Positions 8,490 through 18,759 of a stretch of DNA of 64,000 bases are shown here, piece after piece. How positions within the stretch are numbered: the first letter of the stretch is position 1; every line of letters starts with the position of its first letter. The stretch comes from Vibrio hepatarius (GTDB lineage: Bacteria; Pseudomonadota; Gammaproteobacteria; Enterobacterales; Vibrionaceae): contig NZ_JAATOO010000008.1 of assembly GCF_011806575.1 (NCBI RefSeq), positions 148,378 to 212,377 on the forward strand, read 5' to 3'. The translations under genes were made by a program, and so were the position numbers. A model generated the notes under the pieces. The model was not told the origin of the DNA. It saw nothing but the letters and a program-made list of their open reading frames with translations, and did no database searches.

Positions 8490-8518
8490 CGTTTGACGTT
8501 AGCCGTAAGGGAAATTAG

Positions 8519-10558
8519 ATGACGACATTGCACTATACACTGAAAGTTGAAGGGTTAGACGACGATAGTTTAGTGGTGAGAAGCTTTGAAGGACGGGAAA
8601 CACTGTCCGATGACAGCTTCTTTACTCAGACTATCGTTGGTTTTCGTTATGACATCAACCTAGCAAGTCGTCGTACGGATTTGTCGCCAGAGCAAATGGT
8701 TGATATGTCCGCCGAATTGAAGATCTACCGAAATGGTGAGCTATCGCAGCGCGTAAACGGAATAATCCGGCAGTTCACTCAAGGTGATATTGGCCATAAT
8801 CATACGTTTTACGCACTAACATTAGTTCCTGCATTAGAGCGCCTCTCTCTTCGTCACAACAGCCGCATTTTTCAGCATCAAAGCGTTAGTGAGATCATTT
8901 CCATCCTGTTATTGGAGATGGGAGTGCAACACTATGCGTTTTCGCTTACTCGTGACTTACCTAGTCGCGAGTTTTGCGTTCAGTATCGAGAAACCGATTT
9001 GGCGTTTTTGCAGCGTTTGGCGGCAGAGGAAGGGTTAGTTTACAGCTTTGAACACCTTGAAGGGCAACATACTCTGATCTTCAGCGACAGTTCAGCAGTG
9101 TTACCTAAATTAGAAGCCCCAGTCCTGTATAACAATACGTCAGGTGGGGCGATGGATACCCCATTCATCGCTAACTTAGAAACTCATACTCGCTCAGAAA
9201 CCTCTGAAGTATCGCTAAAAGACTACAGTTTTAAAAAGCCTGACTTCAGCTTCTCGCAAACCCAGCAGGGAGCCGATATGGCGTATCAGCGAGAAGGTTA
9301 CCAACATTTTGATGCGCCTGGGCGATACAAGGACGATGAGAATGGTAAAGCGATAAGTCGAGTACGACTCGGATATCTACGCCGAAATGCCTGTATCGCA
9401 ATCGGGCAGAGTAACTATACGTTGCTTCGTCCTGGTTACAGATTTTCGTTGCAAGACCACCTTTTACCCGAGATGAACCGTGACTGGTTAGTGGTGACAG
9501 TCATCTGCCGAGGTGAACAACCACAGGCGCTGGAAGAGGATGGTGGTGAAGGGGAAACAACGTACAGCAACCAATTTAAAGTGATTCCTGACACTCAGAC
9601 TTGGCAAGCAACACCGCAACCAAAACCTCTAGTTGATGGACCTATGATCGCTATTGTTGTTGGTCCAGAAGGTGAAGAAATCTATTGTGATGAACATGGA
9701 CGGGTAAAAGTTCATTTCTATTGGGATAGGTATTCTTCTGCAAATGAGTTGAGTTCTTGTTGGGTACGTGTTTCTCAAGGTTGGGCGGGGAGTGAATATG
9801 GTATGCTCGCAATCCCTCGTGTTGGGCATGAAGTGATTGTTGAGTTCCTCAATGGTGACCCGGATCAGCCGATTATCACTGGCCGCACTTACCACGCTAC
9901 CAATACATCGCCCTACCCATTGCCTGAGAGCAAAACTAAGAGCGTATGGCGTAGCGAGACTCATCAGGGACAAGGGTTTAACGAACTGAGTTTCGAAGAT
10001 CAAGCGGAAGCAGAAAAAATCTACCTACATGCACAGAAAGATTATGTCTCGGATGTGCTTAACGATCACACCACTCAGGTTAAACACGACAAACACCTGA
10101 AGGTAGATAATGATTGTTTCGAACACATTAATAATGATCAGCACCTTACTGTGGGTGGTGAGAGTCGCAGCAAAGTGACAAAAGATCAGACTCTGATAGT
10201 CGATGGCAGTGTTCATGCAAAAATGGGCAACACTTGGGTCAGTGAAGCAGGACGTGAAGTGCACGTTAAAGCGGGCCAAAAAGTAGTGATAGAAGCGGGC
10301 TCTGAACTGACAGTTAAAGCAGGTGGAAGCTTTGTCAAAGTGGATGCATCGGGTGTCAGCATTGTCGGGGCCGCAGTCAATTTGAATTCAGGTGGTAGCC
10401 CAGGCAATGGCAGTGGATATGCAGGTCAAACCGCCTTGTTGCCAAATGGTGTTGAGGCAATCGCGCCGCCAGCAGAAGCCAAAACGATTAACTACCAAGC
10501 GTTGTTGAAAGCTGAGCAATTGAATGTGCCAGCAGTCAAAACCTGTCCATTGCAGTAA
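8519..10558 (+). CDS. vgrG: VgrG, type VI secretion spike protein
   Basis: The 679-residue protein has the gp27-like part first (LHYTLKVEGLDDDSLVVRSF, with LPSREFCVQYRETDLAFLQR near residue 150). Next comes the gp5 OB-fold at about 375-470 (FYWDRYSSANELSSCWVRVS, then RVGHEVIVEFLNGDPDQP), followed by a beta-helix stalk with short repeats (DHTTQVKHDKHLKVDNDCFE onward) to about residue 620. The last 60 residues are a proline/alanine-rich tail with no enzymatic domain visible, so the tip looks like a carrier rather than an evolved effector. The four genes that follow are the typical cargo set of a vgrG: adaptor, effector, immunity and PAAR. Confidence 0.95.
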   Translation: MTTLHYTLKVEGLDDDSLVVRSFEGRETLSDDSFFTQTIVGFRYDINLASRRTDLSPEQMVDMSAELKIYRNGELSQRVNGIIRQFTQGDIGHNHTFYALTLVPALERLSLRHNSRIFQHQSVSEIISILLLEMGVQHYAFSLTRDLPSREFCVQYRETDLAFLQRLAAEEGLVYSFEHLEGQHTLIFSDSSAVLPKLEAPVLYNNTSGGAMDTPFIANLETHTRSETSEVSLKDYSFKKPDFSFSQTQQGADMAYQREGYQHFDAPGRYKDDENGKAISRVRLGYLRRNACIAIGQSNYTLLRPGYRFSLQDHLLPEMNRDWLVVTVICRGEQPQALEEDGGEGETTYSNQFKVIPDTQTWQATPQPKPLVDGPMIAIVVGPEGEEIYCDEHGRVKVHFYWDRYSSANELSSCWVRVSQGWAGSEYGMLAIPRVGHEVIVEFLNGDPDQPIITGRTYHATNTSPYPLPESKTKSVWRSETHQGQGFNELSFEDQAEAEKIYLHAQKDYVSDVLNDHTTQVKHDKHLKVDNDCFEHINNDQHLTVGGESRSKVTKDQTLIVDGSVHAKMGNTWVSEAGREVHVKAGQKVVIEAGSELTVKAGGSFVKVDASGVSIVGAAVNLNSGGSPGNGSGYAGQTALLPNGVEAIAPPAEAKTINYQALLKAEQLNVPAVKTCPLQ

Positions 10559-10572
10559 TGAGAGGCATGAGC

Positions 10573-11349
10573 ATGAAAGCATGGATCACAGGGCAATCTG
10601 AACCAGTGTATTGGATAGCGACGGCTAAGTCGTACCAAGATGCAGTTAACAGTACTCCCTCTCTAAATAACGCAACCCCTTTGTTTACAGGTGACATGTA
10701 TGCGCAAGTGATGTCTCTTTCTCCTTGGGTTGTGGCTCCTGAGTCGCTCCTTGATATCGATGATTCGATTCTAACTTGCGGGATTTTTATTACTTCAAAT
10801 GCAGGGCTAGAGGATGTTCTCGCCCACTTGCGTAGCCTGTTAACCGCCGGCTTATTTGGAGAAGAAGTTTTATTCCGTTTTTATGATCCCAAAGTCATTT
10901 TCCCAATGTTTGAACTTATGAGTACTGCGGAACGCAATGCTTTTATGGGAAACACTTCTAGCTGGACGCAGTTTAATAACGATACGGCTTTGAGCTATTC
11001 ATCGATTCCAAGCCCCGATTTTAAAATCTCAACTTCTGCATGGTGGGTGATCAAGGAATCGCACCTCACTGAGCCTGAAAACGTCGATGTTTTGGCTAAA
11101 AACTTAGAGCGCAGATTTTGGGAAAAACTGCCAGATGTCATGAATGTTGTCGACTCTCCCTTGGACGCAATTACAGCGGTTCTTATCGACAGCAAAGAGC
11201 TAGGATTTGGAGGCGATGAGGCTCAGTTTAGAGCCTTGGCTCTGATCGTTCATCAAGGACAGGGAAAAGCAGAAGATGCGGCACGGGCGTTGTTACTGTC
11301 TTCTGACGAGGAACAGAGGCTTAAGAACTATATGAAGGAGTGTGTATGA
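10573..11349 (+). CDS. DUF4123 T6SS effector adaptor (Tap/TEC type)
   Basis: The 258-residue protein resembles DUF4123 adaptor chaperones that dock a specific effector onto VgrG. The characteristic central stretch is present (LRSLLTAGLFGEEVLFRFYD, then PKVIFPMFELMSTAERNAFM), which is the family's RxxDPR-like region. ATG 10573 is preferred because AGAGG ends 7 bases before it; 10558 and 10567 lack spacing to a ribosome site. The stop overlaps the start of the next gene (ATGA at 11346-11349), so adaptor and effector are translationally coupled, as is usual for such pairs. Confidence 0.85.
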   Translation: MKAWITGQSEPVYWIATAKSYQDAVNSTPSLNNATPLFTGDMYAQVMSLSPWVVAPESLLDIDDSILTCGIFITSNAGLEDVLAHLRSLLTAGLFGEEVLFRFYDPKVIFPMFELMSTAERNAFMGNTSSWTQFNNDTALSYSSIPSPDFKISTSAWWVIKESHLTEPENVDVLAKNLERRFWEKLPDVMNVVDSPLDAITAVLIDSKELGFGGDEAQFRALALIVHQGQGKAEDAARALLLSSDEEQRLKNYMKECV

Positions 11350-13424
11350 GGGCGCTCGGTGTCGATTCGCATTGTATTGTCTGTGAAAAATATACCCATT
11401 GGGTAGAGATTGTTGTGAGTGATGAGCACAATCAAGCGTTCCCTGACATCTCAGGTACTTTGATTGACGGAAGTGGAGCCGAATATCCAGTTACCGTTGG
11501 CGAAGCCCCAATCCTTCTGACCGATTTAGCGTCAGGAAGAGTTGAGTTGAAACTGGATGCGATATCTTGGCTTGAAGAAACAGAAAAGAGAACACCGTTT
11601 GAAGGCAGTGACTGCCCGGTGGATCTATGGCTAACAGATAATCCGCTAGGACATGAATCTAAGAAAAGGACTCGCCACGATCTAACTCTAGGTGATTTTA
11701 TCACCGCAGAAGAAGGGAAGGACTTACCTAAACGCCATCAAGCACAACAATTAGGTGCGGCCAAACTGGTGACGGATAACAGCCATGTTGTCACGGTTCA
11801 AGGGTGTCGGTATATCACGCTTCGTTTAGGGATGTTTTTTGATGGTACCGCCAATAACACCTACAGTGCCAAATGGGGTAAACAACAACTTGAAGCACGA
11901 TACAATTCTTGGAAAGCGTCGTACCAAGCATCAAAAAGCATTTTAGAGTCTAAGGGAAAAGCGGTTAACGAAGTACCTGCCACAGAACTTATCGACTCAT
12001 GTTTTGATTTTGGAGATGTGACCGGAAGTGCTGCAAACGAGCTGACCAATATTCAAAAATTGTTCGACTTATACCAAACAGATACTTTTAATGAAGATAA
12101 AACCGTATTCAATCACGCCCAGTATATTACTGGTATTGGTACTGGGAATAGTACCGATATTGCACCTGCGGATGAAGATGAAATACCCGGTCAGTCATTA
12201 GGGCTTGGCAAGTACGGTGTGATAGCGAAAGTTGAAACTGGTATTGAGCAAGTATGTAACCAACTAGAAGACATAATTCTATTTATAGAAAATAACCATT
12301 TCCCAATTGATGGATTTTCAAAGTTAGAGTTCGATATCTTCGGTTTTAGTCGTGGAGCAGCAGCAGCGCGACATTTTGTTAACGTTGCACTAGATGGGCA
12401 AGAAGGATTGTTTTCCACGAAATTTATGGAAACTTGTAGGCTTAATAGAGTCGCTCTTAGTAAAAATTTTGACTGGAACAACAACAGTAATTGTGAAGTG
12501 GCGTTTGTTGGTGTGTTTGATACCGTTGCCGCAATAATGAATCCATTGACACTCGATATGTCGTTACATAACGATGACAATGATCCAGTCAGATTGTGGT
12601 TAGATCCTGAAAGGGTTCGTAAAGCTGTTCATTTAGTCGCGCACGAAAATACTGAATATCGGATTAATTTCAGCTTAAATAAGCTAAATCGAGCTCCACA
12701 TTTTGATGAACTGATATTGCCGGGCGCACATTCAGATTTAGGTGGTGGGTACCACTCTAGAGTTGCGTATCCACAAAAAGATTATTGGTTACCACTATTG
12801 GAAAACCAGAGAATTAGGAAAGTATGGGATAGAGACCTACCAACTTTCGGTAAGCAACGACGTATCGATGTTTTAAAGCAAAAGCTGGAAGCGGTGAAAC
12901 AACAAGAATTGTCTCACGGCTGGAATGAAAACAATTATCTTGTTACCGAGCCTAAGATAACTCGATCAGGCAGAGACAAAGAGTCTGCGAGTATGGAGCT
13001 TATTTACCGAACGTATACGGAAGGGGACCTGTCGCGTCTCTATCTACGTGTAATGTATGGTTTAGCGGAGTTTGCTGGCGTACCGATATATGACGTTGAA
13101 AAAAATAATTCGGTTTGGACATGTGTTGAAAGTGATTCAGATGCTCATCTTTATTATCCAGTTCCAAAAGAGTTAATGAATCACGTATCGAAGGAAAAGT
13201 TTCCATTTGGGGACCTTTGTGCACAAGTACTTGAGTTCGCAAAACGTGGTGAAGTGATTAATGTGCTGAAACTGAATGATAAAATTAGCGACTTTATGCA
13301 GCTAGGATTAGTCCACCATTCCTCAGATGAGGACCTAAACTATGGTCTTGTAAAAGGAAATGCACCTAATATGGTTGATAATCAATACAAACGTAAGGAG
13401 CACGAATGTGAAAAAGAGTTATAA
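11346..13424 (+). CDS. T6SS lipase effector, Tle1-like (DUF2235)
   Basis: The 692-residue protein has a DUF2235 alpha/beta-hydrolase core. The nucleophile is Ser335 in IFGFSRGAAAARHF (GxSxG), with Asp392 in VGVFDTVAAI and His462 in GAHSDLGGGY as the likely other triad members. DUF2235 enzymes of the Tle1 family are phospholipases delivered into the periplasm of rival bacteria. The first 100 residues lie outside the hydrolase. They hold a CxxC (HCIVCEKYTHW) and a beta-rich stretch (ISGTLIDGSGAEYPVTVG) that looks like a small Ig- or transthyretin-like domain, perhaps used for loading. The start ATG 11346 overlaps the adaptor stop. The 3' end overlaps the following lipoprotein gene by 17 bases. 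Confidence 0.85.
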   Translation: MRALGVDSHCIVCEKYTHWVEIVVSDEHNQAFPDISGTLIDGSGAEYPVTVGEAPILLTDLASGRVELKLDAISWLEETEKRTPFEGSDCPVDLWLTDNPLGHESKKRTRHDLTLGDFITAEEGKDLPKRHQAQQLGAAKLVTDNSHVVTVQGCRYITLRLGMFFDGTANNTYSAKWGKQQLEARYNSWKASYQASKSILESKGKAVNEVPATELIDSCFDFGDVTGSAANELTNIQKLFDLYQTDTFNEDKTVFNHAQYITGIGTGNSTDIAPADEDEIPGQSLGLGKYGVIAKVETGIEQVCNQLEDIILFIENNHFPIDGFSKLEFDIFGFSRGAAAARHFVNVALDGQEGLFSTKFMETCRLNRVALSKNFDWNNNSNCEVAFVGVFDTVAAIMNPLTLDMSLHNDDNDPVRLWLDPERVRKAVHLVAHENTEYRINFSLNKLNRAPHFDELILPGAHSDLGGGYHSRVAYPQKDYWLPLLENQRIRKVWDRDLPTFGKQRRIDVLKQKLEAVKQQELSHGWNENNYLVTEPKITRSGRDKESASMELIYRTYTEGDLSRLYLRVMYGLAEFAGVPIYDVEKNNSVWTCVESDSDAHLYYPVPKELMNHVSKEKFPFGDLCAQVLEFAKRGEVINVLKLNDKISDFMQLGLVHHSSDEDLNYGLVKGNAPNMVDNQYKRKEHECEKEL

Positions 13425-14115
13425 AATACTATTCCCTCTTTTTATAATATTTAGTGCAACCTCTTGCGCCAAACAAAATTACCCTGATGACGAGCGTTAT
13501 AAACCTTGGCGCATTGGTGCGGCAATCTCCTATGAGTTTTCTTCCGGTGTTTTGGAGGCATATGGAGTCAATAAAACAGAAGATTGGACGAGTGTGATGC
13601 TGCCTTATGGGAATTTGGTAAGCGGAAAAAGATTGAACCTAGAAAATTATAAGCGCAGTTCTTATCCGGAGTACGATGGTAACTCTCTTATCCTGAACAA
13701 CATAATTAACTTTACCCCAAATCAGCTTGGTTTAGGTTTTAAGACACTACCAGAACAACTTTATGTTTACTGGCGTAATAATGGTACGGATTACGCTACG
13801 GTAGTTGATGTGACTCCCCAAATTAAAGCCGCAATAACTAAGCCTTATCCACATCCAAGCTGGCGATTTGAGGGCGAAAACTGCTATCAGACGGACTTCA
13901 TTTTCGGTTTACTTCCAGATGGTAGAGCTAAATTATGGTTGGAAGGGTGCAACATTTATACCTATGTTGGTGAATACCAACCTACGAAAGTTATGCCGCC
14001 AGCAGACCCAAGTAAAATAAAAAACAAACCAATTCCTTGGGATAAAGTCAATCAAGTATGGTACGACAAAGAAAAGTACAAAATGCAAAACATCGACGAT
14101 GTTGTAAAACTCTAA
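13408..14115 (+). CDS. DUF2931-like lipoprotein, probable immunity to the Tle1 effector
   Basis: A GTG start at 13408 is chosen because AAGGAG ends 7 bases upstream and the product then begins with a clean lipoprotein signal (MKKSYKILFPLFIIFSATSC, Cys20). An upstream start at 13360 would add 16 residues with no ribosome site. The 235-residue product resembles DUF2931 proteins (RYKPWRIGAAISYEF, LPEQLYVYWRNNG). Members commonly follow Tle1-type effectors and protect the periplasm from the lipase. Position, overlap with the effector gene and export signal support an immunity role; direct proof is lacking. Translation is probably coupled to the effector. Confidence 0.8.
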   Translation: MKKSYKILFPLFIIFSATSCAKQNYPDDERYKPWRIGAAISYEFSSGVLEAYGVNKTEDWTSVMLPYGNLVSGKRLNLENYKRSSYPEYDGNSLILNNIINFTPNQLGLGFKTLPEQLYVYWRNNGTDYATVVDVTPQIKAAITKPYPHPSWRFEGENCYQTDFIFGLLPDGRAKLWLEGCNIYTYVGEYQPTKVMPPADPSKIKNKPIPWDKVNQVWYDKEKYKMQNIDDVVKL

Positions 14116-14143
14116 CCCGATAATTGTTATTAAGGAGCAAAAT

Positions 14144-14428
14144 ATGCCTAAAGGTGCGTTACTTGGAGATATTGGGTCGGATCACGATGGTTTTCCACCA
14201 ACGCCAATCATTGCAGGCTCGCCAACCGTGAAAATTGACGGAAAACCTGTGGCTAGAAAGGGTGACCCATTAGCCCCACACGATAAGCCGAAAAATCCGA
14301 TGCATCCCCGTGCAATCAAAGAAGGGTCGAGCTCAGTGAAAATTGATGGCTTACCTGCTGCGAGAGTGGGTGACGCGGTCTCTTGTGGCGGTGTGATTAT
14401 CGGTGGTTGTTCAGTGAATATTGGGTGA
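14144..14428 (+). CDS. PAAR-domain T6SS spike tip protein
   Basis: This is a 94-residue single-domain PAAR protein with the repeated pattern SPTVKIDGKPVARKGD ... SSSVKIDGLPAARVGD and two late cysteines (SCGGVIIGGCSVNIG). With conserved His residues these bind the metal at the tip. PAAR proteins sharpen the VgrG spike and can carry effectors. AAGGAG lies 7 bases upstream of the ATG. It is the last gene of the hcp module. A weak hairpin (GGGTGAG / CTCACCC) spans its stop codon. Confidence 0.92.
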   Translation: MPKGALLGDIGSDHDGFPPTPIIAGSPTVKIDGKPVARKGDPLAPHDKPKNPMHPRAIKEGSSSVKIDGLPAARVGDAVSCGGVIIGGCSVNIG

Positions 14429-14488
14429 GTGTTTAAGCTCACCCAATCTACAGCTTGCTCCAGTACTAGAAGCCAGAACATACCTTGC

Positions 14489-14866
14489 TTATTCAGATTT
14501 AGGCGCAAACACTCGAATTCGGTGCTCGTCTGGGTCTAGAGCTACAAATGTTTTGCCGAAAACCAACTCTGTTGGTTGCTGAGAAAAGCGTACTTCTTTG
14601 CTTTTCCACTCTTGATAAAGTTGATTCAGTTCGGTTTCGTTCTCAACGATTAAGGATAGCTCCGTTCCGCCGCCACTCTTATTCGCTGGTGGTACCGTTT
14701 GGTCAAGCTGCTTTAAACCAAGGCTAAGATTGGAAAGTAATGGAATAAATACAAAAGTTGGCGATAGCACGTTACTTTTAGCATCGAAAACCTTGGCATA
14801 AAAGCTTTTGCTCGCCTCAATATCTTCGACGTAAAATACCACCGATTCAAACGCTAACATAGACAC
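14489..14866 (-). CDS. VOC-family (glyoxalase/bleomycin-resistance fold) protein
   Basis: This is a 125-residue protein with one vicinal-oxygen-chelate module. It starts AFESVVFYVEDIEASKSFYA, the usual beta-alpha-beta lead, and ends GKTFVALDPDEHRIRVFAPK, which carries the DPDG/DPDEH type C-terminal motif with a metal-ligand-like position. Substrates of such small VOC proteins cannot be read from sequence. It faces the PAAR gene tail to tail and is followed on the same strand by a WYL regulator 58 bp away that reads toward it. The regulator gene is upstream, so the two may be co-transcribed. Confidence 0.8.
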   Translation of the reverse strand: MSMLAFESVVFYVEDIEASKSFYAKVFDAKSNVLSPTFVFIPLLSNLSLGLKQLDQTVPPANKSGGGTELSLIVENETELNQLYQEWKSKEVRFSQQPTELVFGKTFVALDPDEHRIRVFAPKSE

Positions 14867-14924
14867 TCCCTAGTAATTGGTTATGGTTCATTGCCAATTT
14901 AACGGAGTGCACTGACAGTTTTTG

Positions 14925-15626
14925 TCAGTAGCGTATGTCCTTATCACGAATTCCTTGTTCCTGTTGCCATTGTTTTATTAAGACTCGTCGGTCAACAGAG
15001 TAACTGCCTTCATCGCAAAGCCATTGTTCGATTCGGTCAAGCCTGAAATGGCGGAACGCATTTTTGTTCTCACACCAAGAGACCAATACCTGATGATGTT
15101 GGAACAAGCCAACTAAAAGTGGCCATATCACTCGCTCGCTGCGGTTATCTTTCAAATCTAGATAATGGATTTTAGCTTTTTGTTGCTGCTTGATAGCATG
15201 CCTGATCTCCGATAACTGCCCACTTTTTGCCACTTCTTCTTGAGCTGGAGCGACTCTAAATACATCTTCGATGAACTTTGCTTTGTGGTCAGGAGGTAAC
15301 ACCGCTGATATTTTCGCTATCGCATTCCTAGCCGATTCTTCAAATTCGTCGCCACCTTGTTTGGCTATCCAACTTGCGCCTAACAAGAGTGCTTCCAATT
15401 CGGAGGTGGAAAACATCAGCGGAGGCAGAGTGAATGTCGGTTTTAATAAATATCCGACTCCCGCCTCACCTTGAATATCAGCACCTTGAGCCTGCAAAGT
15501 TGCGATATCTCGATAGATAGTACGAATGCTGACGTTAAGCTTATCCGCTAAGTGCTCTGCCGAAACAGGGTACTTATGGCATCGAAATAACTGCAAAAGA
15601 TCAAGGAGTCGCTGGCTTCGAGACAT
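14925..15626 (-). CDS. HTH-WYL transcriptional regulator (YafY/DeoR-like)
   Basis: The 233-residue protein has a winged helix at residues 1-60 (RLLDLLQLFRCHKYPVSAEH, then LNVSIRTIYRDIATLQAQGA) and a WYL-type ligand-binding domain from about 135 to 215 (KAKIHYLDLKDNRSERVIWP, LLVGLFQHHQVLVSWC). This is the YafY family, which often acts on a neighbouring gene. The closest candidate is the VOC gene directly downstream. The ligand is unknown. The upstream 140 bp carries no operator that was recognised. Confidence 0.85.
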   Translation of the reverse strand: MSRSQRLLDLLQLFRCHKYPVSAEHLADKLNVSIRTIYRDIATLQAQGADIQGEAGVGYLLKPTFTLPPLMFSTSELEALLLGASWIAKQGGDEFEESARNAIAKISAVLPPDHKAKFIEDVFRVAPAQEEVAKSGQLSEIRHAIKQQQKAKIHYLDLKDNRSERVIWPLLVGLFQHHQVLVSWCENKNAFRHFRLDRIEQWLCDEGSYSVDRRVLIKQWQQEQGIRDKDIRY

Positions 15627-15770
15627 AGTTGTGTGGTTCTAAAGTGAGTGTGGAGCAAGTATACCATTTTAACTGGGATGAGATTTGCGCTATGGATGAA
15701 AGAAGGGCATCTGGTTGTTGCCCTAAATAGTGTCTAAAGTGGTTTATATCCTGATTCATTCGGAACAAAT

Positions 15771-15798
15771 AAAAAAGCGAACCATGTGGTTCGCTTTA
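15771..15798 (-). terminator. Terminator of gcvP
   Basis: Read on the minus strand, AAGCGAACC pairs with GGTTCGCTT around a 4-base loop and is followed by six T. It lies just after the gcvP stop. Confidence 0.8.
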
Positions 15799-15820
15799 TG
15801 TTATTTATGCCTTACAAAGA

Positions 15821-18685
15821 TTAATCTTCATAGTTATCGATGCTTGGGCACGAGCAGATTAGATTACGGTCGCCGTAAACGTTATCTACGCGGTTTACTG
15901 TTGGCCAGTATTTCCAAGATTTAGTTGCTTTCGATGGGAAACAACCTAGCTCACGAGAGTAAGGGCGATCCCATTCTGCTGCAGCAAGATCAACTTGAGT
16001 GTGTGGTGCATTTACTAGAGGGTTGTTCTCTAGCGGCCATTCACCGTTCTTCACTTTCGTCATCTCTTCGCGGATTGCGATCATCGCGTCACAGAAGCGG
16101 TCTAGCTCTTCCAAATCTTCTGATTCAGTTGGCTCTACCATTAACGTGCCAGCAACTGGGAACGACATCGTTGGCGCGTGGAAACCGTAGTCCATCAAAC
16201 GTTTTGCAATGTCTTCTTCGCTGATGCCTGTTTCTTCTTTTAGTGGACGAATGTCGATAATACATTCGTGCGCTACGCGGCCGTTAGTGCCACGGTAAAG
16301 AACAGGGTAGTGAGGTAGTAGACGCTCCATCACGTAGTTCGCGTTAAGGATCGCCACTTTAGTCGCTTCTTGTAGACCCGCTTCGCCCATCATAGCGATG
16401 TATGCCCAAGAAATAGGTAGGATTGACGCACTACCCATATCTGCCGCAGACACTGCAAAGTCATCGCCTTCTACACCGTTTTCGATGTGACCCGGTAGGA
16501 ATGGTGCTAGGTGTGATTTAACACCGATAGGACCCATACCAGGACCGCCACCACCGTGTGGGATACAGAAGGTTTTGTGCAAGTTCAGGTGAGATACGTC
16601 AGAACCAATGAAGCCAGGAGACGTTAGGGCTACCTGCGCGTTCATGTTCGCGCCGTCTAGGTAAACCTGACCGCCCGCAGCATGAACCATTTCGCACACT
16701 TCTTTCACTTGCTCTTCGTATACGCCGTGCGTAGAAGGGTAAGTGATCATGATGCTTGATAGGTTGTCTTTGTGCTTCTCGATTTTCGCTGCTAGGTCAG
16801 TCATGTCGATGTTGCCATCTTCATCACATTTAACCACAACGACTTTCATTGACACCATTGATGCAGTTGCAGGGTTGGTACCGTGCGCAGAGCTTGGAAT
16901 CAAACATACGTTGCGGTGACCTTCACCACGGCTTTCGTGGTAGCGTTGAATCGCGATAAGACCTGCGTACTCACCAGATGCGCCAGAGTTTGGCTGTAGA
17001 GAGAATTCGTCGTAGCCTGTGATCTCACATAGCTTCTCTTTTAGATCTTTCGCTAGCGCAGAGTAACCAGCCGCTTGCTCTAGAGGAGCGAATGGGTGAA
17101 TAGAACCAAACTCAGGCCAAGTGATAGGGATCATCTCTGCCGCAGCGTTCAGTTTCATTGTACAGCTGCCTAGCGGGATCATACCGTGAGTCAGTGAGAA
17201 GTCTTTGTTCTCAAGCTGTTTCAGGTAACGCATCATTTGCGTTTCGCTATGGTGTGTATTGAATACTGGGTGCGTTAGGAACTCAGATGTACGGCGTAGC
17301 GCTTCAGGAATAGCAGCAAACTCGTTGCTTGCGATTTCAGAAGACAGCGCGTTCACTTCTTGCTGAACGCCGAACACAGTAAATAGCGCTTCAATATCAC
17401 CCGTTGTAGTGGTTTCGTCGAAGCTGATACCTAGCTTGCCATCTAGCTTACGTAGGTTGATGTCTGCCGCTTGTGCTTTCGTGTAAAGCTCTTCAGTTTT
17501 GCCTTCTGTGTTGATCGTGATGGTATCGAAGAAGCTGTTGTGTGCTAGCTCGTAACCAGACTTAGTCAGGCCAGCCGCTAGAATCGCAGTCATGTGGTGA
17601 GTGCGACGAGCGATTGTACGTAGACCTTCTGCGCCGTGGAAGACTGCGTAGAAAGACGCCATGTTCGCCAGTAGAGCCTGCGCAGTACAGATGTTTGATG
17701 TCGCCTTTTCACGGCGGATGTGCTGCTCACGTGTTTGCATTGCCATGCGAAGTGCTTGATTGCCGTTTACATCGATAGAAACACCGATAACACGACCTGG
17801 CATTGTACGCTTATGTTTATCACGCGTTGCCATGAATGCTGCGTGTGGACCGCCGTAACCCATTGGTACGCCGAAACGCTGAGCTGAACCGATAACCACG
17901 TCCGCACCCATTTCACCTGCTGGTTTCAGCAGAGTAGAAGCGAGTAGGTCAGTCGCCACTGTCACTAGCGTTTTGTTTGCCTGCGCTTTAGCGATGATGT
18001 CGGTTAGATCGCGAACTTCACCAGTCGTACCTGGGTATTGCACGAGCGCACCAAATACGTCTTGTTCTGGAAGTGATTCTAGTGAGCCAACTTGTACGTC
18101 AAAGCCGATGAATTTTGCGCGAGTTTTCACGACTTCTAGTGTTTGAGGATGAACATCGTCAGCCACAAAGAATACGTTACTCTTGCTCTTACCAGCACGC
18201 TTACATAGCGTCATCGCTTCAGCGGCGGCTGTTGCTTCGTCTAGCAGAGAAGCGTTCGCGATTTCCATACCAGTTAGGTCCATGACCATTTGTTGGTAGT
18301 TAAGAAGTGCTTCCAGACGGCCTTGAGAGATCTCTGGCTGGTAAGGAGTGTATGCTGTGTACCAACCTGGGTTCTCTAGCACGTTACGTAGAATCACGTT
18401 CGGTGTGAAAGTGTTGTAGTAACCCTGGCCGATGAATGTACGTTTGATTTGGTTTTGATCAGCGAACTGGCGCATTGCAACCAGCATGTCTGCTTCGCTT
18501 TTTGCTTCTGCAAGTGCTAGTGGTTTTTCTAGGCGAATTTGCGCTGGAACCGTTTCTTCGATAAGTGCGTCAAGGTTAGCAACATTGATCGCATCCAACA
18601 TTTTTTGTTGGTCAGATTTGTTTGGGCCGTTGTGGCGAGCAACGAACTCATTTTGTGTGCTGAGGCTTTGAAGTAATTCAGTCAT
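15821..18685 (-). CDS. gcvP: Glycine dehydrogenase (decarboxylating), P-protein
   Basis: This is a full-length 954-residue homodimeric-type P-protein, as in E. coli GcvP (about 957). It starts [20 protein letters not shown] and has the PLP-lysine motif [20 protein letters not shown] in the C-terminal half. It decarboxylates glycine and passes the methylamine to the lipoyl arm of GcvH, the first step of the cytoplasmic glycine cleavage system. It follows gcvH by 123 bp, with a terminator hairpin in between, so read-through may set its level. The downstream end is closed by a strong terminator. Confidence 0.97.
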   Translation of the reverse strand: MTELLQSLSTQNEFVARHNGPNKSDQQKMLDAINVANLDALIEETVPAQIRLEKPLALAEAKSEADMLVAMRQFADQNQIKRTFIGQGYYNTFTPNVILRNVLENPGWYTAYTPYQPEISQGRLEALLNYQQMVMDLTGMEIANASLLDEATAAAEAMTLCKRAGKSKSNVFFVADDVHPQTLEVVKTRAKFIGFDVQVGSLESLPEQDVFGALVQYPGTTGEVRDLTDIIAKAQANKTLVTVATDLLASTLLKPAGEMGADVVIGSAQRFGVPMGYGGPHAAFMATRDKHKRTMPGRVIGVSIDVNGNQALRMAMQTREQHIRREKATSNICTAQALLANMASFYAVFHGAEGLRTIARRTHHMTAILAAGLTKSGYELAHNSFFDTITINTEGKTEELYTKAQAADINLRKLDGKLGISFDETTTTGDIEALFTVFGVQQEVNALSSEIASNEFAAIPEALRRTSEFLTHPVFNTHHSETQMMRYLKQLENKDFSLTHGMIPLGSCTMKLNAAAEMIPITWPEFGSIHPFAPLEQAAGYSALAKDLKEKLCEITGYDEFSLQPNSGASGEYAGLIAIQRYHESRGEGHRNVCLIPSSAHGTNPATASMVSMKVVVVKCDEDGNIDMTDLAAKIEKHKDNLSSIMITYPSTHGVYEEQVKEVCEMVHAAGGQVYLDGANMNAQVALTSPGFIGSDVSHLNLHKTFCIPHGGGGPGMGPIGVKSHLAPFLPGHIENGVEGDDFAVSAADMGSASILPISWAYIAMMGEAGLQEATKVAILNANYVMERLLPHYPVLYRGTNGRVAHECIIDIRPLKEETGISEEDIAKRLMDYGFHAPTMSFPVAGTLMVEPTESEDLEELDRFCDAMIAIREEMTKVKNGEWPLENNPLVNAPHTQVDLAAAEWDRPYSRELGCFPSKATKSWKYWPTVNRVDNVYGDRNLICSCPSIDNYED

Positions 18686-18759
18686 TGTCCTTTACCTACT
18701 CCATCGTTCGGGTAACGGATGTGTCGTTACTGATAAGGTTAGTTATACTTCCGAACATT

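Noticed and set aside
7875..14428. Prophage tail region
   Set aside because: Hcp, VgrG and PAAR are phage-like, but no capsid, integrase or other phage genes are present and the adaptor/effector set is typical of T6SS.
14423..14447. Terminator after the PAAR gene
   Set aside because: The stem overlaps the stop codon and has no T-tract, so it was not listed as a terminator.
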